Shown piece by piece: positions 42,194 to 50,972 of a stretch of DNA of 64,000 bases (within the stretch, counting starts at the first letter, position 1; each line of letters starts with the position of its first letter). Position numbers and translations under genes: made by a program. The notes under the pieces are model-generated. The model had not been told where the DNA came from. It made no database searches and was given only the letters and a program-made list of their open reading frames with translations. Source of the stretch: Rugamonas sp045984285 (GTDB taxonomy: Bacteria > Pseudomonadota > Gammaproteobacteria > Burkholderiales > Burkholderiaceae_D); assembly GCF_045984285.3 (NCBI RefSeq), contig NZ_JBJQIK030000010.1:122081-186080 (forward strand). Direction: 5' to 3'.

Positions 42194-42643
42194 CTCCGAA
42201 GGAAGCGCGCCGGCAATGCTCAGCAGCGCTTCCGCGCCTTCCCTTCCCAGCATTTTCTTCGCCGCGGCCTGCGCCTCGCGCCAGGCCGGCATGGCGTTCT
42301 CCATCAAGGCCCGGCCGGCCGGCGACAATATGATGGGACGGCTGCGGCCGCGCTCCGGCACCACCTCTTCAACCCAGCCTTCATCCAGCAGGAGCTGCAG
42401 GTTGCGGGTGGAGGTCGAGCGCTCCTGGTGGTTGGCGCGGCCCAGCTCCGCGCGGCTGGCCCCGTTCATGCGGGCGATGCGCACCAGCATGGAAAACTGG
42501 GAGGCGTTCACGCCGTAGCTGCGCAGGGCATTGTCGTAGATGCTCGTAATCACGCGCGCGATCGAGCGCGTACGCGTCAGCAGGCAGTTCTGCAGTACTT
42601 CGTCAACCAGGCCGGCGTCCGGCTCCCGCGCTTTTTTCGTCAT
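42185..42643 (-). CDS. MarR-family transcriptional repressor
   Basis: 152 residues with a winged helix: RIARMNGASRAELGRANHQERSTSTRNLQLLLDEG in two parts, WVEEVVPERGRSRPIILSPAG (wing). A palindromic operator lies 11 bases upstream of the ATG (42654-42669), matching the two in front of the MFS gene, so it should repress itself and the MFS/hydrolase pair and be released by an aromatic or lipophilic inducer. Convergent with the hydrolase fusion. Confidence 0.92.
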   Translation of the reverse strand: MTKKAREPDAGLVDEVLQNCLLTRTRSIARVITSIYDNALRSYGVNASQFSMLVRIARMNGASRAELGRANHQERSTSTRNLQLLLDEGWVEEVVPERGRSRPIILSPAGRALMENAMPAWREAQAAAKKMLGREGAEALLSIAGALPSESA

Positions 42644-42653
42644 GCCGTCATTT

Positions 42654-42669
42654 TAGTGTAGATACACCA
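42654..42669. promoter_or_regulatory. MarR operator 3 (self-regulation)
   Basis: TAGTGTAGATACACCA differs at two positions from the perfect operator at 39612-39627. It lies between the ECF sigma gene stop and the MarR ATG. Confidence 0.7.
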
Positions 42670-42673
42670 CAAG

Positions 42674-43360
42674 TCAAGCCGCCAGCGCCATGTGGTAGCA
42701 GCTATCGTTGGCGCAGGCATCGATGCGCAGGCGGAGCGATGCGCGCACGGAAACCGGCTGCTCCTCTCCCAGCAGCGTGACCATGGCCGGCAGGTCCATG
42801 CCGTTGATGGCGGCCTGGAAGCGGCGGATCAATTCGCGGCAAAGCTTCTCGCCGGGCGGTATCTCCGCCTCCCGTTCACGCAAGCGGCGCCGGGCGCGCG
42901 CCAGGTACTGGCGGGCATTCACGGTACGGGTGCCGAGCGCCGCCGCAATGGCGGCGTGCTCGCAGTCGAATACTTCATGCAGCACCAGTGCCAGGCGCTC
43001 GGACGGGGACAGCGTCGCCAGCATGCGGGCCAGCGCCTCGGCCAGTTCCGCGCCCCGCAGCAGGCCGTCTTCCGGCAGCGCAGGTTCCGGTTCCGGCATG
43101 AGCTCCATGGCGATGCGCGCCGCCGCGCCGTCGCGGGCGCGCTTGCGCAGGCGGTCGATGGACTGGTGCTGCACCACGGTGGTCAGCCATGCCGCAGGCG
43201 TGGCCAGCGCCGCCTGTTCGGCGCCCTGCCATTTGAGAAAACAGTCCTGTACAACGTCCTCCGCTTCCGCTTCGCTGCCCACGATGCGGGCGCTGATCGC
43301 CTTCAGGCGGGGACGGAGCTGTTCGAACAGCGCGCCGTCCGTATCGGTAATGCGTGGCAT
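42674..43360 (-). CDS. ECF RNA polymerase sigma factor with a shortened C-terminal extension
   Basis: 228 residues from the ATG at 43360 (AGGAG nine bases upstream). Sigma region 2 (RIVGSEAEAEDVVQDCFLKW, AAWLTTVVQHQSIDRLRKRA) and region 4 (LSPSERLALVLHEVFDCEHAAIAAALGTRTVNARQYLARARRRL). After it comes FQAAINGMDLPAMVTLLGE, the first part of the SnoaL-like domain found in ECF41-type factors. It stops after about 40 residues instead of about 100, ending in an unrelated tail (DACANDSCYHMALAA). In those factors the extension controls activity, so this one may be constitutive or altered. No anti-sigma gene adjoins. Confidence 0.85.
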   Translation of the reverse strand: MPRITDTDGALFEQLRPRLKAISARIVGSEAEAEDVVQDCFLKWQGAEQAALATPAAWLTTVVQHQSIDRLRKRARDGAAARIAMELMPEPEPALPEDGLLRGAELAEALARMLATLSPSERLALVLHEVFDCEHAAIAAALGTRTVNARQYLARARRRLREREAEIPPGEKLCRELIRRFQAAINGMDLPAMVTLLGEEQPVSVRASLRLRIDACANDSCYHMALAA

Positions 43361-43501
43361 CGGAAATCTCCTGTCTGGTGCTGGCACCACTTGACGCTCG
43401 GCCGGCCCCGAATGTGACAGCGCCAGTTTATATTTTTTTCGCCGTCACGCCGGCCTTCGCACAAGCGTCAAGGGTACGACACATGAAACCAAAGGATCAA
43501 C

Positions 43502-44107
43502 ATGAACCCTCCCCTTGCCCTCGGCCTGGTGCCTACCGTTGTGGAACAAACCGCACGCGGCGAACGCGCCTTCGACATCTACTCCCGCCTGCTGAAGGAA
43601 CGCGTCATTTTCCTGGTGGGCGAAGTGACCGAGCAGTCGGCCAACCTGATCGTCGCGCAACTGCTGTTCCTGGAATCGGACAATCCCGACAAGGATATTT
43701 CGCTGTACATCAATTCGCCCGGCGGCTCGGTGTATGCAGGCATGGCGGTCTACGACACCATGCAGTTCATCAAGCCGGACGTTTCCACCTTGTGCACGGG
43801 CTTTGCCGCCAGCATGGGCTCGTTCCTGCTGGCCGCCGGCGCGCGCGGCAAGCGCTATGCGCTGCCGAATGCCCGCATCATGATTCACCAGCCGCATGGC
43901 GGCTCCAAGGGCGTGGCGGCCGATATCGAGATCCAGGCGCGCGAGATGCTGTACCAGCGGCAGCGCCTCAACACCCTGCTGGCGGAACGGACCGGACAAA
44001 CGCTGGCGCAGATCGAAAAGGATTCGGACCGCGACAATTACATGTCGGCCCAGCAGGCGGCCGGGTATGGGCTGGTGGACCGTGTGCTGGCCACCCGCGA
44101 AGGCTAA
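43502..44107 (+). CDS. clpP: ClpP-family serine protease, stand-alone paralogue
   Basis: 201 residues. Catalytic triad seen: Ser104 in GFAASMGSFL, His129 in IMIHQPHGG and Asp178 in DRDNYMSA; YINSPGGSVYAG binds the substrate strand. All core features of active ClpP are present. In most bacteria the main clpP sits next to clpX and lon; none are here, so this is an additional copy. It lies 141 bases from a divergent ECF sigma gene. Its partner ATPase is unknown. RBS-like AAAGGA precedes the ATG at 43502. Overlaps the convergent DUF188 gene by 4 bases. Confidence 0.92.
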   Translation: MNPPLALGLVPTVVEQTARGERAFDIYSRLLKERVIFLVGEVTEQSANLIVAQLLFLESDNPDKDISLYINSPGGSVYAGMAVYDTMQFIKPDVSTLCTGFAASMGSFLLAAGARGKRYALPNARIMIHQPHGGSKGVAADIEIQAREMLYQRQRLNTLLAERTGQTLAQIEKDSDRDNYMSAQQAAGYGLVDRVLATREG

Positions 44108-44565
44108 ACGGCGCCTGGGCGTGGCCGCCGCGCCAGTTCGCGGTCCAGCGCATTGGCAAAGTTCTGGCGGTCAGCCTGGCTGAAGGCGGCCGGGCCGCCG
44201 GTATCCACGCCCGCGCCGCGCAGCTCGTCCATGAAGGCGCGCATCGTCAGCTGCTGTGCGATGGTGTCGCGCGTGTACCAGTCGCCGCGCGGGTTGAGCG
44301 GCTTGCCGCCCTTGTCCAGCACCAGCGCGGCCAGCGGAATATCGCCGGTGACAACGATGTCGCCGGGACTGAGGCGCTCCACGATCTCCGCGTCGGCCGC
44401 ATCGGCGCCGGCCGGCACCTGCAGCGCGCGGATGAAACGCGAGCCCGGCACGCGCATCAGCTGGTTGGCCACCAGTGTGACGTTGAGCTGCAGCCTTTCC
44501 GCAACGCGGAAGAGGATTTCCTTGATTACCGCAGGACAGGCGTCCGCGTCGACCCATATATGCAT
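44104..44565 (-). CDS. YaiI/YqxD-family protein (DUF188)
   Basis: 153 residues, full DUF188: MHIWVDADACPAVIKEILF at the N-terminus, GDIVVTGDIPLAALVLDKGG, NPRGDWYTRDTIAQQLTMR. The DADACP and TGDIPLA motifs suggest a PIN-like nuclease fold with metal-binding Asp residues; no biochemical role is established. Convergent with ClpP. Confidence 0.93.
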   Translation of the reverse strand: MHIWVDADACPAVIKEILFRVAERLQLNVTLVANQLMRVPGSRFIRALQVPAGADAADAEIVERLSPGDIVVTGDIPLAALVLDKGGKPLNPRGDWYTRDTIAQQLTMRAFMDELRGAGVDTGGPAAFSQADRQNFANALDRELARRPRPGAV

Positions 44566-44605
44566 TGCCGGGATGCCCGCTTCGATGATGGTCCCGCGAG
44601 TATAC

Positions 44606-45172
44606 TCACTTTGCCGGCGCGGCAGCGCGGCGCGAGCCGATGGTCAGCGATATGGCCGAAACAAGGAAATAGAAGGCGCCGAAGCTCGCGTAGCCTGCCA
44701 GGTTCTCCAGCGCCGGCGGCGTTGGGGTTTGGGACTGGAGGATAAAGAAGGTTCCGGCCAGTGCCGACTGCGCACCGCTCAGCACCATGGCCCACTGCGC
44801 GCCGAAATGCTTCCAGCGGCGCAGCGCGGCGCCCAGCTGCAGCAAGCCAGCGAAAATCGCCCACGCGCCGAACACAGCTGCTACCTGGTTGATGCTGGGC
44901 AGGGCCAGCGCCACACCGATGGCGGCGGCCGTGCTGGCTACCATGTTGATCATTTGCGGGCGGCTGTTACCCAGGCCGCCGCTGCGGGCAGCGTCAATAT
45001 AGTTCGCAAGCGCATCCCATGCCGGATAGAGCACCAGCAGCGCTGCCGCGACGCCGGCCGAATGCCTGCCGATGGCGAGCGCCGCCGCCACCCACAGTAT
45101 GGAAAATGCGGCGCGGCCGTAGTAGTAGCGCTTCAGCCATTGGGTACCGCCTTGTGTCGTTGTATTGCTCAT
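44606..45172 (-). CDS. DUF308-like integral membrane protein
   Basis: 188 residues with about six hydrophobic helices (AAFSILWVAAALAIG, VAAALLVLYPAWDALANYI, MVASTAAAIGVALALP, FGAWAIFAGLLQLGAALRR, QWAMVLSGAQSALAGTFFIL, ASFGAFYFLVSAISLTIG). The glycine- and aromatic-rich pattern resembles DUF308 and HdeD proteins. Function unknown. GGAGAACGAG precedes the ATG at 45172. It lies 55 bases after the TetR gene on the same strand, and a TetR operator (45188-45205) is in its leader, so it is the repressor's likely target. Confidence 0.8.
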   Translation of the reverse strand: MSNTTTQGGTQWLKRYYYGRAAFSILWVAAALAIGRHSAGVAAALLVLYPAWDALANYIDAARSGGLGNSRPQMINMVASTAAAIGVALALPSINQVAAVFGAWAIFAGLLQLGAALRRWKHFGAQWAMVLSGAQSALAGTFFILQSQTPTPPALENLAGYASFGAFYFLVSAISLTIGSRRAAAPAK

Positions 45173-45187
45173 CTCGTTCTCCTAAAT

Positions 45188-45205
45188 CTACCGACTAGTT
45201 GGTAG
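45188..45205. promoter_or_regulatory. TetR-type operator before the membrane-protein gene
   Basis: CTACCGACTAGTTGGTAG is an 18-bp near-perfect palindrome, 15 bases upstream of the ATG at 45172. The same core, CTACC-N2-CTAGT-N-GGT, recurs upstream of the TetR gene at 45822-45839. Confidence 0.7.
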
Positions 45206-45227
45206 GTTAATTGATAAAAAAATTTTA

Positions 45228-45812
45228 CTACCGTTTCGCCGTGACCTGTTCCAGATGCGAATTCATGACGGCGCCGAATACCTGCACATTGCCCGTTGCC
45301 CGCGCCGACAGCATGGCGCCATGCACGGTTGCCATGAACACCTCCGCTTCCAGCACCGGCCGGCGGTGCAGAGTTACTTGCCCGGCCTGCGCCGCGCGCT
45401 CGAACACCGACACCAGCCATTGCGAGAGAAAGCGGAAATAAGCCTTCACCTCCAGCGCCACCGGCTCCGGCAGGATGGGCATTTCACACGCAAGCAAGGC
45501 GCAGATGCAGAACGGCGCGCTGTCGTCTTCGATGCAGGTGGCCCAGTAGCCGATATACGCCCGCAGCAGTTCCAGCGGATCGCTGACGTTCTCCTCCAGC
45601 GACGCTATGCCCTGCTGCGCAGCCTCCGTGTAGCGCGCCACCAGCGTCTGTACCAGGTCCACCTTGCTGGGGAAATGGTGATGGATGCTGGGCTTGCGGA
45701 TACCCACGGTCTCCGAGATATCGGCATAACTGAAGCCGTTGTAGCCTCCCGCCACAATCAGCTTGCGGGCGCATGCCAGGATGTCGTCGGAAGTGCTCGA
45801 TGCCTTGTTCAT
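45228..45812 (-). CDS. TetR-family transcriptional repressor
   Basis: 194 residues. N-terminal helix-turn-helix (ILACARKLIVAGGYNGFSYADISETVGIRKPSIHHHFPSK in two parts), then a ligand-binding domain with Cys-rich FCICALLACEMPILP. Matching operators lie in front of it (45822-45839) and in front of the membrane-protein gene (45188-45205), indicating self-control plus control of that gene. Ligand unknown. Confidence 0.92.
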   Translation of the reverse strand: MNKASSTSDDILACARKLIVAGGYNGFSYADISETVGIRKPSIHHHFPSKVDLVQTLVARYTEAAQQGIASLEENVSDPLELLRAYIGYWATCIEDDSAPFCICALLACEMPILPEPVALEVKAYFRFLSQWLVSVFERAAQAGQVTLHRRPVLEAEVFMATVHGAMLSARATGNVQVFGAVMNSHLEQVTAKR

Positions 45813-45821
45813 TGCGACAGC

Positions 45822-45839
45822 CTACCTTCTAGTAGGTTT
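45822..45839. promoter_or_regulatory. TetR-type operator before its own gene
   Basis: CTACCTTCTAGTAGGTTT shares CTACC-N2-CTAGT-N-GGT with 45188-45205; CCTAC and GTAGG form perfect arms. It ends 27 bases upstream of the TetR ATG at 45812. Confidence 0.65.
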
Positions 45840-45950
45840 GCTGTCAAGTCGGGCGAGTTTCATGCCGCAAGTGTTGCTTTTTTATCAGCTCAATTGTGCG
45901 CGCATGGGCGCATGGTAGCGTTACATGACCACGAGACAGAGGAGCAAATA

Positions 45951-48923
45951 ATGAGCATCTCCCGGTGCTGGTCTGCACTACTTCTGCTGTTGCTGTTGGG
46001 TCCTGCATTCGCCCAGATGCCAGGCCCCGTCAAGCCGGGCCACCCGCGCCTCTATATCACGCTGGACGATATTACTCGCTTGAAGGCAGGGGTGTTCACA
46101 CCCGCGCTGGATCCCGGCGGCGGCCATTTCATCGTTAAGTTCACACCCGGCGCCAAAATTGCCGGCACGGATAACGTGAACCTGCCAGTCGTCGGCCCGA
46201 ATGATGAACAGGGACCAGCTTTTGTGATCCGGCATGAAGACGGCGCGGATACAGCGGGGCGGGCGAGAATCGTAGTTTCGCTACGCAGCGGCGCCGGCCA
46301 AGTTGGTGTGAAAATCATCGATCCGGAGTTAGGCGACGAGGTGGTTGTTGCGCTTTACTGGCGGGCGAACGGCACGGCAGACTTGACGGTCGACGGCGAG
46401 ACCGTAGCACTCAACGTCGCTTGGCAGCCGTCGCCCCGTCAATTGATGCTGCTGGGACGACGTAACGATCAATTTAACTTTATCGAGCTATCTGATGCCA
46501 ACGGCGTGCGTACTCCCGTCATCAACCGGACAGCACACGAAAACTGGTTCGGCCTGATATTCGAAGCTGACCAATTCGTGAAGAACAACGCAAAATGCAT
46601 GCAAAACCCACCTGCTGGCGTGGCCTGCGACGCCATCCTGAGCGAAGGCCGCAACCAGATAACCGCGCCAGCCCGCATTCTCGGCCTGGCCTACCTGCTC
46701 ACGGATAGCGTGGCAGAAAAGGCGCGCTATGCGGACGCCGCCAAGCTGTATGCCTTGCGGCTGGACGCCGCTCCCCGGAATGCCGGCGCCGCCTGGTCCA
46801 TGAGCGCGCGCATCGGCGCCATGGGCCTTCTGTTCGATTATGTCTACGAGCCGATGGGAGACCTTATCGCGCCAGGCAGCCCGTTCAGCTATCGGGCGAA
46901 GCTGGCGAACGCCATCAGGGAAACGGCGCGCGCCGCGGAAATGGCAGCTGTGGTGTGCGGCCCGAACAATCCGCTCACATCCAATTTCACATGCACCACT
47001 CCCGTAGCGTTTACAACGCCTTATGCGGGACCCAACACGGCACGCTCATACATCTCCGGACATATGCAATCGGATGCCTTTGGTGCCGCACTTGGGCTGC
47101 TCGCCATCGTGGACGAGCAAAGTGCCGTGAAACCAATGATCGACACAATCTACAACCATTTCAAATCGGGCTTCGTCCCGGCATGGAAGCAGATCGCCGT
47201 ACACGGCGGCTACCATACCGGCTATGCATACGGATCGGTGGGCGGCGAAGTCGCCGAGCGGCTCCTGATGTGGGAGCGCGTAGTGGCGCCGGGATCGGTG
47301 ACCGGTCCGATGTTTGATACCTCCTGGCTCTCCCGGATTGTATTCCCCTACATCTACGCCTTGCGTGCAGACGGTTTCTATCCGGCGAGCAGCGACTCTT
47401 ATGGACTGACGCCGGGGAACGAAGCGGTCGGGCAACTGGCGCTCGTTGCGGCGAAAAATGGAACGCCGGAAGGTCTCAGCTTCTACAAGGAAGAGGTGCT
47501 GCCACGCCGAGCCATCCTCAACGCCCACTCGGCATGGGAGGATTTGCTATACGGCCCGATCGGCGAGCCGACAGCGATACTGGCGCGCTTGCCACTGGCC
47601 CGCGCCTCACGTTCCAGCGGCCAGTTCGTCATGCGCGACAGTTGGAACAAACAGGACGCGACAGTCGTGGATTTCAGATCAACGCCTTTCATCAGCAGGA
47701 ACCACCAACATCTGGACGCCAACAGCTTCTCCTTGTTTTACCGCACGCCATTGCTGCTGGACTCGGGCATTTACGACAATTATGAGACGGTTCACTGGAA
47801 TAACTACTATTCACGCAGCATCGCCCATAACACCATTGTTATCCTCGACAACCCTGCAGACGATACCAGTTTCGGTCCCTATAGCAACGACGGCGGGCAG
47901 TGGCTGAACGGCCGCCAGCAAGCGCCAACGCTGGAAGAAATCACACCGCCGGCGGGCGCTAACGTGGTGGGCGGCATCACTTATGTCGAGAATCAGCCTG
48001 GCTATGCCTATGCCCAGGGCGATGCCAGCAAAGCCTACTTGCCGGGCAAACTGGTGCAAGAGCGCGGCTATCTGCGCGATATCGTATTGCTGCGCAATGC
48101 CGGCACCCAGGCCACCGTAGTGGTGTTCGATGCAGTGCGAACGATGAATGCCCGCAAGGCAACTGCCCTGCTCCATTTCCAATGGGGCATCCATAACCAG
48201 AACGCTGTAAAAACCAACCTTAACGAGGGGCGCACAAACTTCGATTTCGGCAACGGGCCACGCGTATTCACCTCGCGCGCCGGCGAGGCCATGATAACGG
48301 CGCAGGTGCTACTCCCATACAATGCCGTGATCCGCCAGGCCGGCGGTATTCAGACCGATGCCAGCAACGACTGCTTGCAGTGGACCGGCAATATCACGGC
48401 CGAAGTGTACGGGCATGACTGCCGTTTTACCGCACCAATGCTGATTAACGGCGCCTGGAAATGGTATAACTTTGCCCCTGCTGCGCCGCAAGCGCCGGCC
48501 GGTCCGGACTCTGACTATGGCCGCTACCGGGTCGAGATCGAAGCAGCCGGTGTGCCGAACGGCCAGGATGGCCAGTTCTTCCTGACCGTAATCAACCCGG
48601 CCGCCAACGATCAAGCCGAAAACAATGTTGCGAATGTGACGCCGGCATTACTACTAGCCTCCGATGCCAATTCTGCGGCGGTGTTCGTGGATAGCCGCGC
48701 CGCCCTTATCTTCAATCGGGCAGCCACTCAATCGACTGGCTATGAATGGCGCGTACCGGGGACCGGCTCCCCCTTCCTGGCCACGGGCCTGGTGCCAAAC
48801 AAACCGTATCAGCTGACTATCAGCTATGACGGACCGACCAATAGCACACTGTACCGCTTGCAACAGGGTAGCGGCGGTACGCACACGAGCTCGCACGAAG
48901 GCACGATCGCGCAGGACCTGTAA
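45951..48923 (+). CDS. Secreted heparinase II/III-type polysaccharide lyase with an inserted beta domain
   Basis: 990 residues. Signal peptide (1-22, LLLLLLLGPAFAQ). Near residue 45 an approximately 130-residue beta-rich domain (FIVKFTPGAK to QFNFIELSD, with ADLTVDGETVALNV) interrupts the start RLYITLDDITRLKAG; it looks like a laminin-G/concanavalin-type carbohydrate binder. The alpha/alpha toroid follows (AGAAWSMSARIGAMGLLFDYVYE), then the heparinase II/III signature SRNHQHLDANSFSLFY, LLLDSGIYDNYE and SIAHNTIVILDN. Expected to cleave an acidic polysaccharide outside the cell; which one is unknown. GGAG lies 7-11 bases before ATG 45951. Wording appears less GC-rich than its neighbours, suggesting transfer; it is a single gene without susCD or regulator. 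Confidence 0.8.
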   Translation: MSISRCWSALLLLLLLGPAFAQMPGPVKPGHPRLYITLDDITRLKAGVFTPALDPGGGHFIVKFTPGAKIAGTDNVNLPVVGPNDEQGPAFVIRHEDGADTAGRARIVVSLRSGAGQVGVKIIDPELGDEVVVALYWRANGTADLTVDGETVALNVAWQPSPRQLMLLGRRNDQFNFIELSDANGVRTPVINRTAHENWFGLIFEADQFVKNNAKCMQNPPAGVACDAILSEGRNQITAPARILGLAYLLTDSVAEKARYADAAKLYALRLDAAPRNAGAAWSMSARIGAMGLLFDYVYEPMGDLIAPGSPFSYRAKLANAIRETARAAEMAAVVCGPNNPLTSNFTCTTPVAFTTPYAGPNTARSYISGHMQSDAFGAALGLLAIVDEQSAVKPMIDTIYNHFKSGFVPAWKQIAVHGGYHTGYAYGSVGGEVAERLLMWERVVAPGSVTGPMFDTSWLSRIVFPYIYALRADGFYPASSDSYGLTPGNEAVGQLALVAAKNGTPEGLSFYKEEVLPRRAILNAHSAWEDLLYGPIGEPTAILARLPLARASRSSGQFVMRDSWNKQDATVVDFRSTPFISRNHQHLDANSFSLFYRTPLLLDSGIYDNYETVHWNNYYSRSIAHNTIVILDNPADDTSFGPYSNDGGQWLNGRQQAPTLEEITPPAGANVVGGITYVENQPGYAYAQGDASKAYLPGKLVQERGYLRDIVLLRNAGTQATVVVFDAVRTMNARKATALLHFQWGIHNQNAVKTNLNEGRTNFDFGNGPRVFTSRAGEAMITAQVLLPYNAVIRQAGGIQTDASNDCLQWTGNITAEVYGHDCRFTAPMLINGAWKWYNFAPAAPQAPAGPDSDYGRYRVEIEAAGVPNGQDGQFFLTVINPAANDQAENNVANVTPALLLASDANSAAVFVDSRAALIFNRAATQSTGYEWRVPGTGSPFLATGLVPNKPYQLTISYDGPTNSTLYRLQQGSGGTHTSSHEGTIAQDL

Positions 48924-48978
48924 GCGGCACGCTGCATGCTGCAGGCTGGCGCAAGTTCTCATTCCGGGGCTATGCCGA

Positions 48979-50796
48979 CTACACGAAGGCGCCGACACCC
49001 GCCTGCCGCTTGGCCGCGGGCGCTGGTCCCGCCGGCGGCACTTCAGCAGGTTCGTCGAACTGATAGGTCTTCGCATCGTGCACCTCCCATGCGCCATCAC
49101 CCAGCAGTCGCAGCACATGGGTGTGATGGCGCAGTACAGCGGCGCGGTGCGCGATGCTGATCAGCGTCGTACCACCTTCGCGCAGGCGGCCGTACAGCGA
49201 AGCTTCGTTGCCGCTATCCAGCGCGCTGGTGGCTTCGTCCAGGATCACGATATTGGGTTTGTGGACCAGCACGCGGCCGAAGGCCAGACGCTGCTGCTCG
49301 CCTACCGACAGCAGTTTTTCCCAGTCCTGTACGGCATCCAGGCCGCCGACGCGTTCGGCCAACTGCGGCAGGTGCACCTGTTCGAGAATCGCCAGCAGTT
49401 CTTCGTCGCCCAGGCTGGCCTGCGCGCTTGGATAGATGAGCTGGCTGCGCAGCGTGCCGTGCTGCAGATAAGGCTGCTGCGGCAGGAAAAAGAAGTCCTC
49501 CTGCGGCAGGTGATGGATGATGCCGCTGCCGTTATGCCACAGACCGGCAATCGCACGCAGCAGCGAACTCTTGCCGCAACCGCTATCGCCAACAATGAGC
49601 AGCGCATCGCCCGGCTGCAGTGCCAGCGATAAATCCTTGATGAGTACCCGGTCCGATTGCGGCGGGTAGAGCGTGAGGGCTTCCAGCACGAGCCGGTCGG
49701 CCGGCTTGCGCTCGATACGGCTGGATGTGCTGTCGGCCACGGGAGCCTTCTTGGCGCCGGGCAGCACCAGGTCGGACAGCGCCTGCAGGCGTCCTATCCC
49801 CGCCACGAAGCGGCTCAGGCTTTCGAAGTTATCGACGATTACGCCAACGGCGCCAAGCACGGCGGTGAAAGCGCCGGTCGCCTGGATCGCCCGCCCTACT
49901 TCCAGCTCGCCCGACAGCACGCCGTTGGCCAGGATCATGCCCGGCAAAACCAGCGCCAGCTGGCTAAAGGTGCGCTGGAAAAGATTGAGCGAGCGCTGCT
50001 TCTTGATCAGCCGGGAGAAGTTCTGGATAACCTTGCTGAATTTGCTGTCGATATGTGCGCGTTCCTGCGTTTCGCCGCGGTAGAAGGCGATGGATTCAGC
50101 ATTCTCGCGGAGGCGCATCAGGCTGAAACGGAAATCCGCCTCCAGCCGCAGCTGCCAGAAGTTCAGCTGGATCAGCGGAGTGCCGAAGATATACAGCGCG
50201 ACCACGGTGCCCACCAGCGCATACACCGCCAGCACGGCGACCAGCACATGCGAGATCGACCACAGCACCGCGCTGAAGGCCACCAGCTGCATGACCGATC
50301 CCAGGAAGATCAGCAGGAAGTGAATCGAGCGGCCGGTAAAGGTATTGATATCTTCACTGATACGCTGGTCGGGATTATCGATGTCGCTGTTGGCGCCCAG
50401 TTCGTAATATTTGCGGCCCTTCAGGTAGCCATCGAGAAAACGCCCGGTAAGCCAGCGCCGCCACTGGTTGGCGAACACGTCGCGCATGTAGTAGTAGAAG
50501 GCATACACCGGCACCGCGAAGGCCAGCGTGAGCAGGCAGGCCTGCACCGCATTCCAGAAACGGCCGCCGTTCTTAGCCGCCAGGCCCGAGGTCATCTCGC
50601 CGGCCTGGTCGTTCAGCATCACGGCCAGCTTGGTCTCGACCATCATGAGCACGATCAGGAACAGCAGCAAGGCCCAGGCCCGGCCTTTCTCGTTTTCCAG
50701 CCAGTATGGCTTCGCCACGTTGAGGAATTGTTTCCATGCGGCGAGCGACAGGCGCGGGGCGCGCCGGCCATGTGCAGATGTGCTCATGTTCGTCAT
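48979..50796 (-). CDS. ABC transporter, fused permease-ATPase, SbmA/BacA-YddA type
   Basis: 605 residues from the ATG at 50796 (a second ATG is at 50787). The membrane half (about 30-330) shows the SbmA_BacA pattern: YYMRDVFANQWRRWLTGRFLDGYL, RKYYELGANSDIDNPDQRISEDIN, FWQLRLEADFRFSLMRLRENAESIAFYRGE in part. The ATPase half has Walker A VGDSGCGKSS, signature LSVGEQQRLAFGR, and Walker B VILDEATSALD. The group (YddA, Rv1819c, ABCD) moves vitamins, peptides or fatty acyl compounds across the inner membrane. Separated from the permease gene upstream by 176 bases with no obvious feature. Confidence 0.9.
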   Translation of the reverse strand: MTNMSTSAHGRRAPRLSLAAWKQFLNVAKPYWLENEKGRAWALLLFLIVLMMVETKLAVMLNDQAGEMTSGLAAKNGGRFWNAVQACLLTLAFAVPVYAFYYYMRDVFANQWRRWLTGRFLDGYLKGRKYYELGANSDIDNPDQRISEDINTFTGRSIHFLLIFLGSVMQLVAFSAVLWSISHVLVAVLAVYALVGTVVALYIFGTPLIQLNFWQLRLEADFRFSLMRLRENAESIAFYRGETQERAHIDSKFSKVIQNFSRLIKKQRSLNLFQRTFSQLALVLPGMILANGVLSGELEVGRAIQATGAFTAVLGAVGVIVDNFESLSRFVAGIGRLQALSDLVLPGAKKAPVADSTSSRIERKPADRLVLEALTLYPPQSDRVLIKDLSLALQPGDALLIVGDSGCGKSSLLRAIAGLWHNGSGIIHHLPQEDFFFLPQQPYLQHGTLRSQLIYPSAQASLGDEELLAILEQVHLPQLAERVGGLDAVQDWEKLLSVGEQQRLAFGRVLVHKPNIVILDEATSALDSGNEASLYGRLREGGTTLISIAHRAAVLRHHTHVLRLLGDGAWEVHDAKTYQFDEPAEVPPAGPAPAAKRQAGVGAFV

Positions 50797-50972
50797 CTGA
50801 AAGTCGTGATAAGCCAAGCGTAAAGCCGCGCACGAAACTGTTCAGTGCGGAAACAGACATAAATGCTGAGATTCGCTGCTGTGCGCGCAGAACGGCTTCC
50901 GCCTCGATAGCGTTGCGCACGCCATACGCGCTCATGATGCCGGCTGGACTTCTGTCCCAAACCAGCCGCCCT

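Noticed and set aside
43383..43440. Heat-shock (sigma-32) promoter upstream of clpP
   Set aside because: CTTGAC and CCCCGAAT are present near 43391-43413 but the spacing is about 10 bases, too short for sigma-32.
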